A stretch of DNA of 19,220 bases from Patescibacteria group bacterium (GCA_030916575.1 JAUPWJ010000017.1:1-19220), one strand, 5' to 3'; shown: positions 1-6,313, counted from the first letter of the stretch. Program-made: numbers and translations. Notes: generated by a model from the sequence alone, not told the origin.

Positions 1-99
1 TGTGATATAACCATCAGCTGCAAAAAATCCTAGAACATAAGCCATGTCTTTGCTCCACTTTTTAAAAAAATCTTTATTGATTTTTCTATATATAGGCAT
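1..99 (-). CDS. LAGLIDADG homing-endonuclease-like protein, N-terminal fragment (runs off the window)
   Basis: The complement of 99 to 1 reads without a stop from ATG for 33 codons and continues beyond the window. Residues 19-33 read MAYVLGFFAADGYIT, matching the first LAGLIDADG helix (consensus L-x-G-x-x-x-A-D-G), where the terminal Asp would help bind the catalytic metal. The preceding MPIYRKINKDFFKKWS is a short basic lead-in like that of small free-standing LAGLIDADG proteins. The start is the ATG at 97-99; a TATAAT box ends 6 nt upstream (106-111), which suggests a leaderless message. Family knowledge: such proteins are homing endonucleases or related maturase/WhiA-type DNA-binding proteins. 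The second motif and the catalytic core are not visible, so activity cannot be judged. The CDS lies just downstream of two tRNA genes on the same strand. Confidence 0.75.
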   Translation of the reverse strand, partial: MPIYRKINKDFFKKWSKDMAYVLGFFAADGYIT

Positions 100-105
100 A
101 ACTAT

Positions 106-111
106 ATTATA
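106..111 (-). promoter_or_regulatory. -10 box (TATAAT) of the LAGLIDADG gene, leaderless geometry
   Basis: A perfect TATAAT on the minus strand is followed by 6 nt (100-105) and then the ATG at 97-99. There is no TGn extension here (TAG precedes) and no clear -35. It has the same 6-nt spacing as six other gene starts in this window. Confidence 0.55.
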
Positions 112-131
112 CTACGTGATAGTACAGTATA
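108..131. repeat. Imperfect inverted repeat overlapping the -10 box
   Basis: TATACT (108-113) and AGTATA (126-131) are complementary arms, with inner TACTA/TAGTA arms (110-114/120-124) offset from them. AGTATACT at 126-133 is also a perfect 8-bp palindrome. The repeat overlaps the -10 box of the LAGLIDADG gene and lies between it and the tRNA genes. It could be an operator or simply AT-rich chance. Confidence 0.3.
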
Positions 132-155
132 CTAACCTATTCAAACACTATTTTG

Positions 156-228
156 TGTCGGCAACAGGGATCGAACCTGTGACCTTGGGCTTATGAGTCC
201 CACGCTCTACCGACTGAGCTATGCCGAC
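156..228 (-). tRNA. tRNA-Met (CAU), probably elongator
   Basis: The complement folds as a 73-nt cloverleaf: acceptor GTCGGCA/TGCCGAC (7 bp), D arm GCTC/GAGC with GG in the loop, anticodon loop CTCATAA (anticodon CAU), T arm ACAGG/CCTGT with loop TTCGATC, discriminator A. The 31:39 pair at the top of the anticodon stem is A-G, a mismatch. CCA is not encoded (discriminator followed by CAAAA). The fully paired acceptor stem separates it from the initiator tRNA upstream. CAU could also be tRNA-Ile2 with lysidine, which sequence alone cannot exclude. Confidence 0.93.
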
Positions 229-256
229 AAAAAGCAAACTGCTTTGCTTTTTGTCG
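225..256. repeat. 14-bp perfect inverted repeat overlapping the 5' end of tRNA-Met
   Basis: CGACAAAAAGCAAA (225-238) and its exact complement (243-256) flank the 4-nt loop CTGC. The left arm covers the first four bases of tRNA-Met (225-228), so in the minus-strand transcript the hairpin would compete with the acceptor stem. No T-run follows the stem on either strand, so it does not look like a classical intrinsic terminator. A processing or attenuation element, or the scar of a duplicated tRNA end, are possibilities. Confidence 0.7.
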
Positions 257-368
257 ATGGCGATACCACGGACAGAAGCATGACGACGATGTGAGGCTAT
301 AAGCCGAACCGTCGTTTCAAGCACTTTGACCTTCAACTAAGTGAACGGGCATGTCACTTGCCGAATTG
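257..368. other. Inter-tRNA spacer with three further small hairpins, no gene recognised
   Basis: The spacer looks less AT-biased than its surroundings. It contains ACGACG (283-288)/CGTCGT (310-315) enclosing GGCT (295-298)/AGCC (302-305), TTGA (326-329)/TCAA (333-336), and AAGTGA (339-344)/TCACTT (354-359). I find no third cloverleaf and no credible protein. It is probably co-transcribed with the two tRNAs on the minus strand. Confidence 0.4.
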
Positions 369-439
369 TTGCGGGAGGCCGAATCGAACGGCCGTCTTAA
401 GGTTATGAGCCTTACGAGATGCCTCTTCTCTATCCCGCG
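369..439 (-). tRNA. Initiator tRNA-fMet (CAU)
   Basis: The complement forms a 71-nt cloverleaf with anticodon loop CTCATAA. The bacterial initiator hallmarks are present: a C1-A72 mismatch at the end of the acceptor stem (CGCGGGA/TCCCGCA), which is the determinant for methionyl-tRNA formyltransferase, and an A11-U24 pair in the D stem (GAGA/TCTC). The T arm is GGCCG/CGGCC with loop TTCGATT, the discriminator is A, and CCA is not encoded. The anticodon stem is TAAGG/CCTTA, so the usual three consecutive G-C pairs at 29-31/39-41 are reduced to two plus A29-U41, a variant also known from some mycoplasmas. Confidence 0.93.
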
Positions 440-460
440 ATAAAAACAGAAGATAACTTT

Positions 461-488
461 ATTTTACATGAATATCTCAAAAAAGCAA
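461..488 (-). promoter_or_regulatory. Possible promoter of the tRNA pair
   Basis: On the minus strand TTGCTT (483-488) and TAAAAT (461-466) are separated by 16 bp, as -35 and -10 boxes. Initiation would fall near 454, about 15 nt before the tRNA-fMet 5' end at 439. The region is AT-rich, so chance matches are possible. Confidence 0.35.
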
Positions 489-508
489 GAAATATCATTA
501 TATAAAAC

Positions 509-1225
509 CTATATGAAACCGTAGTTTCTGAAAATCTGCTCATATATAGCCACTACTCTTTTTGACTCATGATTAGAGACTTCAAAGGCTAAACCTTCAT
601 GAGCTATTCTATTTCTTATAGTATGAACTTCCCAAGCTCGGGTAAGCTCTGGGAAACTTTCTTGGTCAGCACTTTTCAATTTATCACCCAAAGTTTCTCC
701 CAGAAAACCTAACTGGTCCATTAACTCTTCAAGCATAATGTCTGCATCAATGATGGCCATTTTCCATTCTGCAGGATTTGAAGAAAAAGTATGTTCTAAA
801 ACTTTTATCCACTGTGAATTGTCTGATACTCCCCCTCCACTCTTTTTTTGTTCTTTTTCTTTTTTGTGATGAGCGTATTCTTCTATCTCATGACGCAAAT
901 GCTCATGTTCTTTTTTTCTAACTTCAAGAAGTCTTACAGCAGAGTAAGCAATAACAGTTAAAAAAAATAAAGAAAAAAGAGTAATGATTAATTTAATGCC
1001 AGAACCAAAAGCTCCATAATTTACAGACTGGCCAAAAAAGTGGCCGACTTTATCAAAAAAAGAATCAAGTGGTACATAATTTATACCTAAATCACCATAA
1101 GGATCAGCTACTTGTGGATCTTGTATAGAACTATTTTTATTAAAAAGAGCAAAGCCTATGGCAATAAGACAAAAAGCTATCAACATGATATCAAAAATAT
1201 GTAGGCTACCCTTATTTTTTTTCAT
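509..1225 (-). CDS. Membrane-anchored protein with C-terminal HEPN-like domain (function unknown)
   Basis: The 238-residue protein has two hydrophobic helices (about 10-28 and 77-97) around a roughly 50-residue presumably extracytoplasmic loop. A strongly charged His/Glu/Lys stretch follows (101-128), then a cytosolic helical domain (139-238). That domain carries R-N-R-I-A-H at 204-209, an R-x4-H motif with polar residues after the Arg, as in HEPN-type domains (some are metal-independent RNases, others inactive or purely structural). The assignment to HEPN is by motif and helical character only. I take the C-terminal domain to be a conserved CPR family. The ATG starts 1 nt after the gatA stop, so the gene is the third member of a gatC-gatA operon. 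There is no Shine-Dalgarno. The tRNA genes lie downstream. Confidence 0.75.
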   Translation of the reverse strand: MKKNKGSLHIFDIMLIAFCLIAIGFALFNKNSSIQDPQVADPYGDLGINYVPLDSFFDKVGHFFGQSVNYGAFGSGIKLIITLFSLFFLTVIAYSAVRLLEVRKKEHEHLRHEIEEYAHHKKEKEQKKSGGGVSDNSQWIKVLEHTFSSNPAEWKMAIIDADIMLEELMDQLGFLGETLGDKLKSADQESFPELTRAWEVHTIRNRIAHEGLAFEVSNHESKRVVAIYEQIFRNYGFI

Positions 1226-1226
1226 A

Positions 1227-2645
1227 CTATTTTATTATCTCAAATTTTTTACCAATCTCAAAGAGAGCATCTTCTTCCCAATGCGAGGCGGTAAATTGGA
1301 CTGAAAAAGGCAGACCCTCTTTTGATATTCCTGAAGGCACAGCGATAGAAGGTGTGCCAGTTAAATTTGCTGGAGCATTAAATAAATCACATAGATACAT
1401 AGCCACAGGGTCATCTATTTTTTCACCGAGCTTAAAAGGCAAAAATGGAACAGTTGGTGTCATAATAAAATCAACTTCTTTGAAAATCTTTTCTGTTTCT
1501 TTAGTTATAGCATGTCTGACATTCAAGGCCTTACCATATGCACCTGATAACCCCTTAGAGAGAATATAATTTCCAAGTATAATTCTACGTCTTGCTTCAG
1601 AGCCGAAGCCTTTGGTTCTAGATTGTTTATACACCCCAGACACACCATCTCCAGGAATACTTAGACCATACCTTACTCCATCAAATCTTGATAAATTTGT
1701 AGAAACTTCTGCTGGCATAACTATATAATAAACAGCGAGAGAATATTTTGAATACGGTAATTCTATATCCACTATTTCATAACCAACATTTTTTAATTTC
1801 TCTACAGAACTTTTAAAATTTTGCATTATCTGTTCATCTTTAAGATCACTTTCAAATAAATGCCACGGTATACCGATTTTTTTTCCATTGCCATTATTTT
1901 TCTTTGGTATCCTATTTTCATCTTTTATGGAAGTCGCATCATTTTTATCATGTTTGGAAAGTGTTTTAAAAACAATTTCTACATCACTCACAGTTTTACC
2001 AATTGGAGAAACTTGATCCAAAGAATTCCCCATAGCAATTACTCCGTGGCGAGATAAGCCTCCATATGTCGGCTTGAGTCCCACTACTCCACAAAAAGCA
2101 GCTGGTTCACGCACTGAGCCACATGTCTCTGTACCTAGTGAAACAAGCGCCATATCTGCTGCCACAGACGCTGCTGAGCCTCCAGAAGTCCCTCCTGGAA
2201 CACGAGTTAAATCATATGGATTCTTTGTCGGTCCATAAGCTGAATGCTCTGTAGAAGAGCCCATAGCAAATTCATCCATATTCGCACGCCCTAAAAACAC
2301 AGCTCCAGAATTTTTGAGTTCTTTTATAACTGTAGCATTGTATGGAGCAGTGTAATGTTCTAGAATTTTTGAACCAGCAGAGACTGTTTGACCTTGTATT
2401 AAAATATTATCCTTAATAGAAAAAGGAATTCCTGTAAGCAATGTATCTTTCCCTTCGGCAAACATCTTTTGAGCTATCTCAACCTGTGCTAAAACATCAT
2501 CATATATTTCTAAGTATGCATGTATATCTTGGTCTTTTTCTTTAACCATTACCAAATATGCTTCTGCTAAATCTTTACAGGTATACTCACCCTTTTTCAA
2601 ACTATCATGTGCTTTTTCAATTGTAAGATTTTTTAGGTCAATCAT
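1227..2645 (-). CDS. gatA: Asp-tRNA(Asn)/Glu-tRNA(Gln) amidotransferase subunit A
   Basis: The 472-residue protein is an amidase-signature enzyme. In the GatCAB complex GatA hydrolyses glutamine and passes ammonia to GatB, which amidates mischarged Glu-tRNA(Gln) or Asp-tRNA(Asn). The catalytic Ser-cisSer-Lys triad is visible: Lys78 in IPFSIKDN, Ser154 in PGGTSGGSAA, and the nucleophile Ser177 in GTETCGSVREPAAFCG. The C-terminal NLTGTPSIAVPSG segment is typical. Length is normal for the family. Gly is usual two residues before the nucleophile (TGGS), where this protein has Cys175 (TCGS). The gene follows gatC by 4 nt and is followed by the HEPN-like gene. gatB is not in the window. The start codon is preceded only by A-rich sequence. 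Confidence 0.96.
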   Translation of the reverse strand: MIDLKNLTIEKAHDSLKKGEYTCKDLAEAYLVMVKEKDQDIHAYLEIYDDVLAQVEIAQKMFAEGKDTLLTGIPFSIKDNILIQGQTVSAGSKILEHYTAPYNATVIKELKNSGAVFLGRANMDEFAMGSSTEHSAYGPTKNPYDLTRVPGGTSGGSAASVAADMALVSLGTETCGSVREPAAFCGVVGLKPTYGGLSRHGVIAMGNSLDQVSPIGKTVSDVEIVFKTLSKHDKNDATSIKDENRIPKKNNGNGKKIGIPWHLFESDLKDEQIMQNFKSSVEKLKNVGYEIVDIELPYSKYSLAVYYIVMPAEVSTNLSRFDGVRYGLSIPGDGVSGVYKQSRTKGFGSEARRRIILGNYILSKGLSGAYGKALNVRHAITKETEKIFKEVDFIMTPTVPFLPFKLGEKIDDPVAMYLCDLFNAPANLTGTPSIAVPSGISKEGLPFSVQFTASHWEEDALFEIGKKFEIIK

Positions 2646-2649
2646 TTTT

Positions 2650-2925
2650 TTACAAAATCTTTTTAACTTTTACAAAGCCGTCTTTAGAATCAGGAAATTG
2701 TTCAGCAATTAATTCCAATGAAAAGTCTTTTTCCTCTCGAACCATATCTTCGCGCCAAGAATTGTGATTCTCATATTTAGTATCTATTTCAGGAACATCA
2801 ACTTCTTCAATTTGCTTGATATAAGCTAAAATACCCTCCATATCAGAGAGGATTTTTTTCTTTTCTTCTTCTGTAAGCTCCAATTTTGAAAGCTCCGCCA
2901 GAGCTTCCACATCCTTAATTTCCAT
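2650..2925 (-). CDS. gatC: Asp-tRNA(Asn)/Glu-tRNA(Gln) amidotransferase subunit C
   Basis: The 91-residue protein has the compact GatC layout: an N-terminal helix with LAELSKLELTEEE, a central helix ending in IEEVDVPEID, and a C-terminal D-G-F-V-K-V motif. GatC wraps around GatA and stabilises its contact with GatB. It is the first gene of the gatC-gatA-HEPN-like operon. A TGC-TATACT extended -10 lies 6 nt before the ATG, so the message is probably leaderless. Initiation at this ATG gives the usual family length. Confidence 0.95.
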   Translation of the reverse strand: MEIKDVEALAELSKLELTEEEKKKILSDMEGILAYIKQIEEVDVPEIDTKYENHNSWREDMVREEKDFSLELIAEQFPDSKDGFVKVKKIL

Positions 2926-2931
2926 AATACG

Positions 2932-2937
2932 AGTATA
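2932..2937 (-). promoter_or_regulatory. Extended -10 (TGC-TATACT) of gatC, leaderless geometry
   Basis: TATACT at 2932-2937 is preceded by TGC (2938-2940). The spacer to the ATG (2923-2925) is exactly 6 nt (2926-2931). No -35 match is evident. Confidence 0.6.
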
Positions 2938-2965
2938 GCAAAAAAGCCTAAAAATTTCTATTATT

Positions 2966-3856
2966 TTACTCCCCTGTAAGCGCTTTTACTCGAGCTTCGA
3001 CGGGTGGATGAGTCGCAAAAAGTCCAGCGATTTTTTGACCTACTTTGGAACCTTTAGGGTCTGCTATATATAAATGTGCGATAGCTTTACTTTGTTTTTG
3101 CATTGGACGGCTATATGCAGAAATTTTCTTTAATGCATTTGCTAGGCCTTCTGGGTAGCGAGTAAGAAGTGCACCAGATGCATCCGCGAGAAATTCACGC
3201 TTGCGAGAAATTCCTAATTGTAAAAGCATAGCGAAAATTGGAGAGAGGATTGTAAAAATTATTCCCACTATCATTAAAATCCCCGCACCTTTATTATCAT
3301 TATCTCTACTCCCCCCGAAAAGCATGCTTCGCATGAACATATCTGCAAGAATTGATACAAAACCAACGAGCACAACTGCAACAGTAGAGACAAGCATATC
3401 TCTATTTCCTATATGTGAAAGTTCATGTGCTATCACTCCTTCCAATTCATTCTTCTCTAAGATTTGTAAAAGCCCTGTGGTCACTGCGACGACTGCATGC
3501 TTTTTGTCTCGCCCTGTAGCAAATGCATTTGGCGCAGGATCTTGCACTACATAAACTTTAGGCATTGGAAGTCCTGCGGTAATAGAAAGATTTTCAACTA
3601 TTGTATAAAGATCATAATACTCTGCTTTCTGGGCCTCTTTCGCGCCGGCCAATGTAAGAACTATTTTATGAGAAAACCAAAAACTCGTGATATTCATCAC
3701 AATGCTGAAAATTACGAAGAAGTATAAGATAGATGGGTTTTGGTAATAGTAAGAGAAAAACCAGCCCAATCCAATAACTACGATAAAGAACATGGACATG
3801 AGTATCCAAGTCTTTGTGATATTTTGTGATTGATGTGTGTATAAATTTGAGGACAT
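2966..3856 (-). CDS. htpX: HtpX-like membrane zinc metalloprotease (M48)
   Basis: The 296-residue protein matches HtpX, a membrane protease that degrades misfolded membrane proteins. Two N-terminal transmembrane helices (about 16-36 and 43-62) precede the protease domain. The zinc site is H144-E-L-S-H148, with the downstream Glu221 of REFLADA as third ligand. Further membrane segments lie near 155-175 and 192-215. The family motifs QDPAPNAFATGR and the C-terminal THPPVEARV are present. It has its own extended -10 (TGG-TATAAT) 6 nt upstream of the ATG, located inside the last codons of the upstream small gene. Confidence 0.95.
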   Translation of the reverse strand: MSSNLYTHQSQNITKTWILMSMFFIVVIGLGWFFSYYYQNPSILYFFVIFSIVMNITSFWFSHKIVLTLAGAKEAQKAEYYDLYTIVENLSITAGLPMPKVYVVQDPAPNAFATGRDKKHAVVAVTTGLLQILEKNELEGVIAHELSHIGNRDMLVSTVAVVLVGFVSILADMFMRSMLFGGSRDNDNKGAGILMIVGIIFTILSPIFAMLLQLGISRKREFLADASGALLTRYPEGLANALKKISAYSRPMQKQSKAIAHLYIADPKGSKVGQKIAGLFATHPPVEARVKALTGE

Positions 3857-3858
3857 AT

Positions 3859-4068
3859 CTATATTATACCAAAAATTCTTTTAATTTTATGTCGTTCCAA
3901 ACAGCGCTCAAGTTCGGCTCCATCTGGGCTATGACCCTGTCCATCATCACAAACACGACCAAAATAAATATCATTTTTATATAAAATTACATAAATAACC
4001 AAAACTAATAAAACTCCAATAATTAGCCATAAAATTGCTTTTAATTTTGAACCAAAGAAATTGTTCAT
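3859..4068 (-). CDS. Small single-pass membrane protein sharing the cluster's N-terminal anchor
   Basis: This protein of about 69 residues starts at the ATG at 4066-4068. A TTG at 4078-4080 is in frame but would overlap the upstream stop and lengthen the conserved N-terminus, so it was not chosen. The sequence opens MNNFFGSKLKAILWLII, clearly homologous to the starts of the proteins at 4074-4814 and 6314-6790. One transmembrane helix (about 9-31) is followed by a short tail with two Cys (CDDGQGHS and RCLERH). It may be a degenerate copy that kept the anchor and lost its ectodomain, or a genuine small protein. The htpX promoter lies in its last codons. Confidence 0.7.
   Translation of the reverse strand: MNNFFGSKLKAILWLIIGVLLVLVIYVILYKNDIYFGRVCDDGQGHSPDGAELERCLERHKIKRIFGII
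3863..3868 (-). promoter_or_regulatory. Extended -10 (TGG-TATAAT) of htpX, leaderless geometry
   Basis: A perfect TATAAT at 3863-3868 is preceded by TGG (3869-3871) and followed by a 6-nt spacer (3857-3862) before the ATG at 3854-3856. It is embedded in the codons for the terminal F-G-I-I of the upstream gene. No -35 is evident. Confidence 0.65.
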
Positions 4069-4073
4069 TAGAC

Positions 4074-4814
4074 TTACCAATAATAACTAATAAGATCGAA
4101 ATATCTTATGACTTCTGAATTCTCCCCTATCGCACACATAGTTTCTTCTGTATCCCCAATACAACGATTACTACCTAAAGTCTTTAAAATTGGTACCGGG
4201 CCTGAAATTATATAGCTGCTGTCTTTAGAATCTACTGGGCCTTTCTTTTTCACACTTACACCTTTTATAGTATCCTCCCATGACACCCACCTTGGTGGCA
4301 TTTCATTATCACCAGAAGATGCCCACTTACTAACAGCCTGCATAAAAATTTCTCCATAATTATCGGATGGGAAAATTTCAAACAAGGTGGCCATATCTTC
4401 TTCCCCTAATTCGAAACAACCATTATCTTTTCTTATTTTATCTACTTGAACACACACATTAGGATATGGATCAGGTGCTATCCCCCAGCCTCCACCACAA
4501 TTAGCTAATTCTTGGCCTTCACCATCATAAATAATATTACTACCATCATAAGACATACCAATATGATAGAAATAATAGGTATGATATTTACCATAAGAAT
4601 CTCCATCTTTACCCATGTGACAAATTTCAAGAGGATAACGTAAATTATCTTTCAGATTTTTATCACTTACATTTACTTCTTCTTTATTGTCATCTGAAGT
4701 AAACGGAACATAAGTCTCCTTGTCTTTTAGCATTATCCGTAAAGCAAAAACCATGAGTACTATCAATATTAGAAGTAATACACTATTTAATTTTGAACCG
4801 AAGAAATTTTGCAT
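4074..4814 (-). CDS. Membrane-anchored, Cys-containing surface protein of unknown function
   Basis: The 246-residue protein begins MQNFFGSKLNSVLLLILIVL, the anchor shared with two neighbours. One transmembrane helix (about 10-30) is followed by a predicted extracytoplasmic domain with seven Cys (65, 106, 121, 133, 218, 227 among them). Residues 77-106 carry YYF...YDGSNIIYD..G..LANC, which resembles residues 426-453 of the upstream 494-residue protein and suggests a shared small domain. I recognise no catalytic motif. It is the third gene of the surface cluster, starting 3 nt after the upstream stop. No Shine-Dalgarno is seen. Function is not assigned. Confidence 0.75.
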   Translation of the reverse strand: MQNFFGSKLNSVLLLILIVLMVFALRIMLKDKETYVPFTSDDNKEEVNVSDKNLKDNLRYPLEICHMGKDGDSYGKYHTYYFYHIGMSYDGSNIIYDGEGQELANCGGGWGIAPDPYPNVCVQVDKIRKDNGCFELGEEDMATLFEIFPSDNYGEIFMQAVSKWASSGDNEMPPRWVSWEDTIKGVSVKKKGPVDSKDSSYIISGPVPILKTLGSNRCIGDTEETMCAIGENSEVIRYFDLISYYW

Positions 4815-4817
4815 AAA

Positions 4818-6302
4818 TTAACTCACGGATTGGCAATTTTGTAATTCTAATGCTTTAGAAATATCTTTGCAAATAAAATGCTCTTTGTCTGCTGAAGGTG
4901 CGCTAGAATCATATAAAGTGGAATTATATACTCGAATCGATGGACAATCCGCAATAAGTTTACCACTTCTATCATAAACTTGATTTACTCCATTATCTAA
5001 TGTTTCACCTGCATGAAAATAATATTCAGTGTTATTAGCAACACACTTATCTACCGGATTTTTTATAGAGTCAATAATCTTTTGCTCTTCCTCTCCTATA
5101 TCAATACGCACAGGAACTCGTCCTTCAGGATAAAAACCTTCTGCGACAACTGGAAAATCTTTCTTTATACCTTTATATTCAGCATGCAAAGTCGTAGTTC
5201 CACTTTTATAAGCTATATAATGCTGAGCATACGATTTTTCATCTGTATAAAGAAAATAAATTAGAGTGGGATCATCTAGTGTGTAATTTAAATACACAAA
5301 AGGAATATCTCTTAGAGAGCCGTCACTGTATTTTATTTGAGCAACAACATATGGGGCTGGATTTTGAACTATGGCAAACAATTCATCTTCAAGGACAATG
5401 TCTACTGGTTGAATATCACTAGGTGCGATAATTTCCAAATTAATCTCCTTATTTTCAATACCACCAACTGTTCTATTCATTTCCAAAAGCATTATTTGAG
5501 TAGGTCCAAGTTTATCACTGTCTACTTTACAAATTAAAGAATAAATTCCTTTTGTTTTATTTTCTAAAGTTGTCCCACATGGTTCTGAAGAATCATCTTG
5601 ACGAAGACCATTAATCATAGGCAAAACATCTTCGCTTATGTCCTGTAGTATTTCATACTGAATTACTAATTCAGAGCCTGAGATTATTTCATCTCCATTT
5701 AGTGGAGAGATAATTTTTACAAAATTAGTTTGTATTGGTAATGCTTTTGGATTTTCAGTTTTAACTTCTTTTATGATTTCATCATTATTTCCACCTATTA
5801 TTTTCATAACTTCTGGTTTGAAAAAATACCAACCTGCAAAAGCTCCACCGAAAATAATAAGAAAAATAACAAAAAATAAACCAACCTTAGAATGTGGTTT
5901 TGGTTTACTTGATATGGGACTATTTGCTGATACGAAACCTGTTTGTATTGGCTGTATTATTTGTGATATTGGCTGTAACGGTGGTGTTGCTTGTATTGGT
6001 GTTATTGGTGATGACTGTATTATTGGTTGCAATGGTTGTGTTTGTTGTATTGGCGTTATAGGTTGTATAGACTGTGCTATTGGTGTTATGGGTGTTATCG
6101 GCTGTGTTATTGGTGATTGTATTGGCTGTACTGGTTTTACTGTTTGTATTGGCTGGACTGGTATTTTTAAAATAAAACTAAATGCTTCTTCCAAATCAGA
6201 AGCAGTCCAACCACCAGTAGCTAGCTCACTCCTTATTTGTTCTTGAAGTTTTCCTTTCGCAAGTTCACTTTTTATAAAACTTATAAGTTCAGGTGTAATC
6301 AT
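4818..6302 (-). CDS. Large surface protein: UBA-like N-terminus, P-I-Q/T linker, one TM helix, Ig-like ectodomains
   Basis: The 494-residue protein has a cytosolic helical module at 1-46 (LISFIKSELAKG...GGWTASDLEEAF). I recognise this as a recurrent CPR N-terminal domain, UBA/SHOCT-like in size. A low-complexity linker of PIQ/PIT units (47-121), a basic patch and one transmembrane helix (about 140-161) follow. The predicted exterior holds an Ig-like segment (about 192-292, with C242 and C258), a Big_2-like segment (about 318-388, with DGS...GTTTLHAEYKG), and a C-terminal Cys-containing domain (420-490) related to the downstream protein. No enzyme motif is visible. It may be an adhesive or scaffolding protein. 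The start is the ATG 11 nt after the upstream stop. Confidence 0.8.
   Translation of the reverse strand: MITPELISFIKSELAKGKLQEQIRSELATGGWTASDLEEAFSFILKIPVQPIQTVKPVQPIQSPITQPITPITPIAQSIQPITPIQQTQPLQPIIQSSPITPIQATPPLQPISQIIQPIQTGFVSANSPISSKPKPHSKVGLFFVIFLIIFGGAFAGWYFFKPEVMKIIGGNNDEIIKEVKTENPKALPIQTNFVKIISPLNGDEIISGSELVIQYEILQDISEDVLPMINGLRQDDSSEPCGTTLENKTKGIYSLICKVDSDKLGPTQIMLLEMNRTVGGIENKEINLEIIAPSDIQPVDIVLEDELFAIVQNPAPYVVAQIKYSDGSLRDIPFVYLNYTLDDPTLIYFLYTDEKSYAQHYIAYKSGTTTLHAEYKGIKKDFPVVAEGFYPEGRVPVRIDIGEEEQKIIDSIKNPVDKCVANNTEYYFHAGETLDNGVNQVYDRSGKLIADCPSIRVYNSTLYDSSAPSADKEHFICKDISKALELQNCQSVS
5940..6164 (-). repeat. Low-complexity repeat coding for a P-I-Q/P-I-T linker
   Basis: This stretch codes for residues 47-121 of the large surface protein as degenerate triplet-type repeats (P-I-Q, P-I-T, P-L-Q, P-V-Q). 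On the plus strand it appears as repeated TGTATTGG/TGTTATTGG units. Such tracts can change length by slippage. The linker is just inside the membrane helix on the predicted cytosolic side. Confidence 0.8.
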
Positions 6303-6313
6303 TTTTTATAAAA

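Noticed and set aside
225..256. Intrinsic terminator between tRNAs
   Set aside because: The T-run is inside the stem, no T-tract follows on either strand, and the hairpin overlaps the tRNA itself.
148..336. 62-codon open frame on the minus strand across tRNA-Met
   Set aside because: Its C-terminal half (GIAQSVERGTHKPKV) is the well-known artefact of translating a tRNA gene; the frame covers the tRNA and hairpin.
257..368. Third tRNA or tRNA remnant between the two tRNAs
   Set aside because: No cloverleaf, T-loop TTCRA signature or anticodon arm could be assembled on either strand.
4069..4080. TTG start adding four residues to the small anchored protein
   Set aside because: It would break the conserved MxNFFGSK opening and lie across the upstream stop; the ATG at 4066-4068 fits better.
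5940..6164. Possible CRISPR array
   Set aside because: Short degenerate repeats of triplet periodicity in frame with the protein, without unique spacers.
5773..6246. 157-codon plus-strand frame rich in Cys-Ile-Gly
   Set aside because: Antisense shadow of the P-I-Q/T repeat in the large surface protein; composition follows from the repeat.
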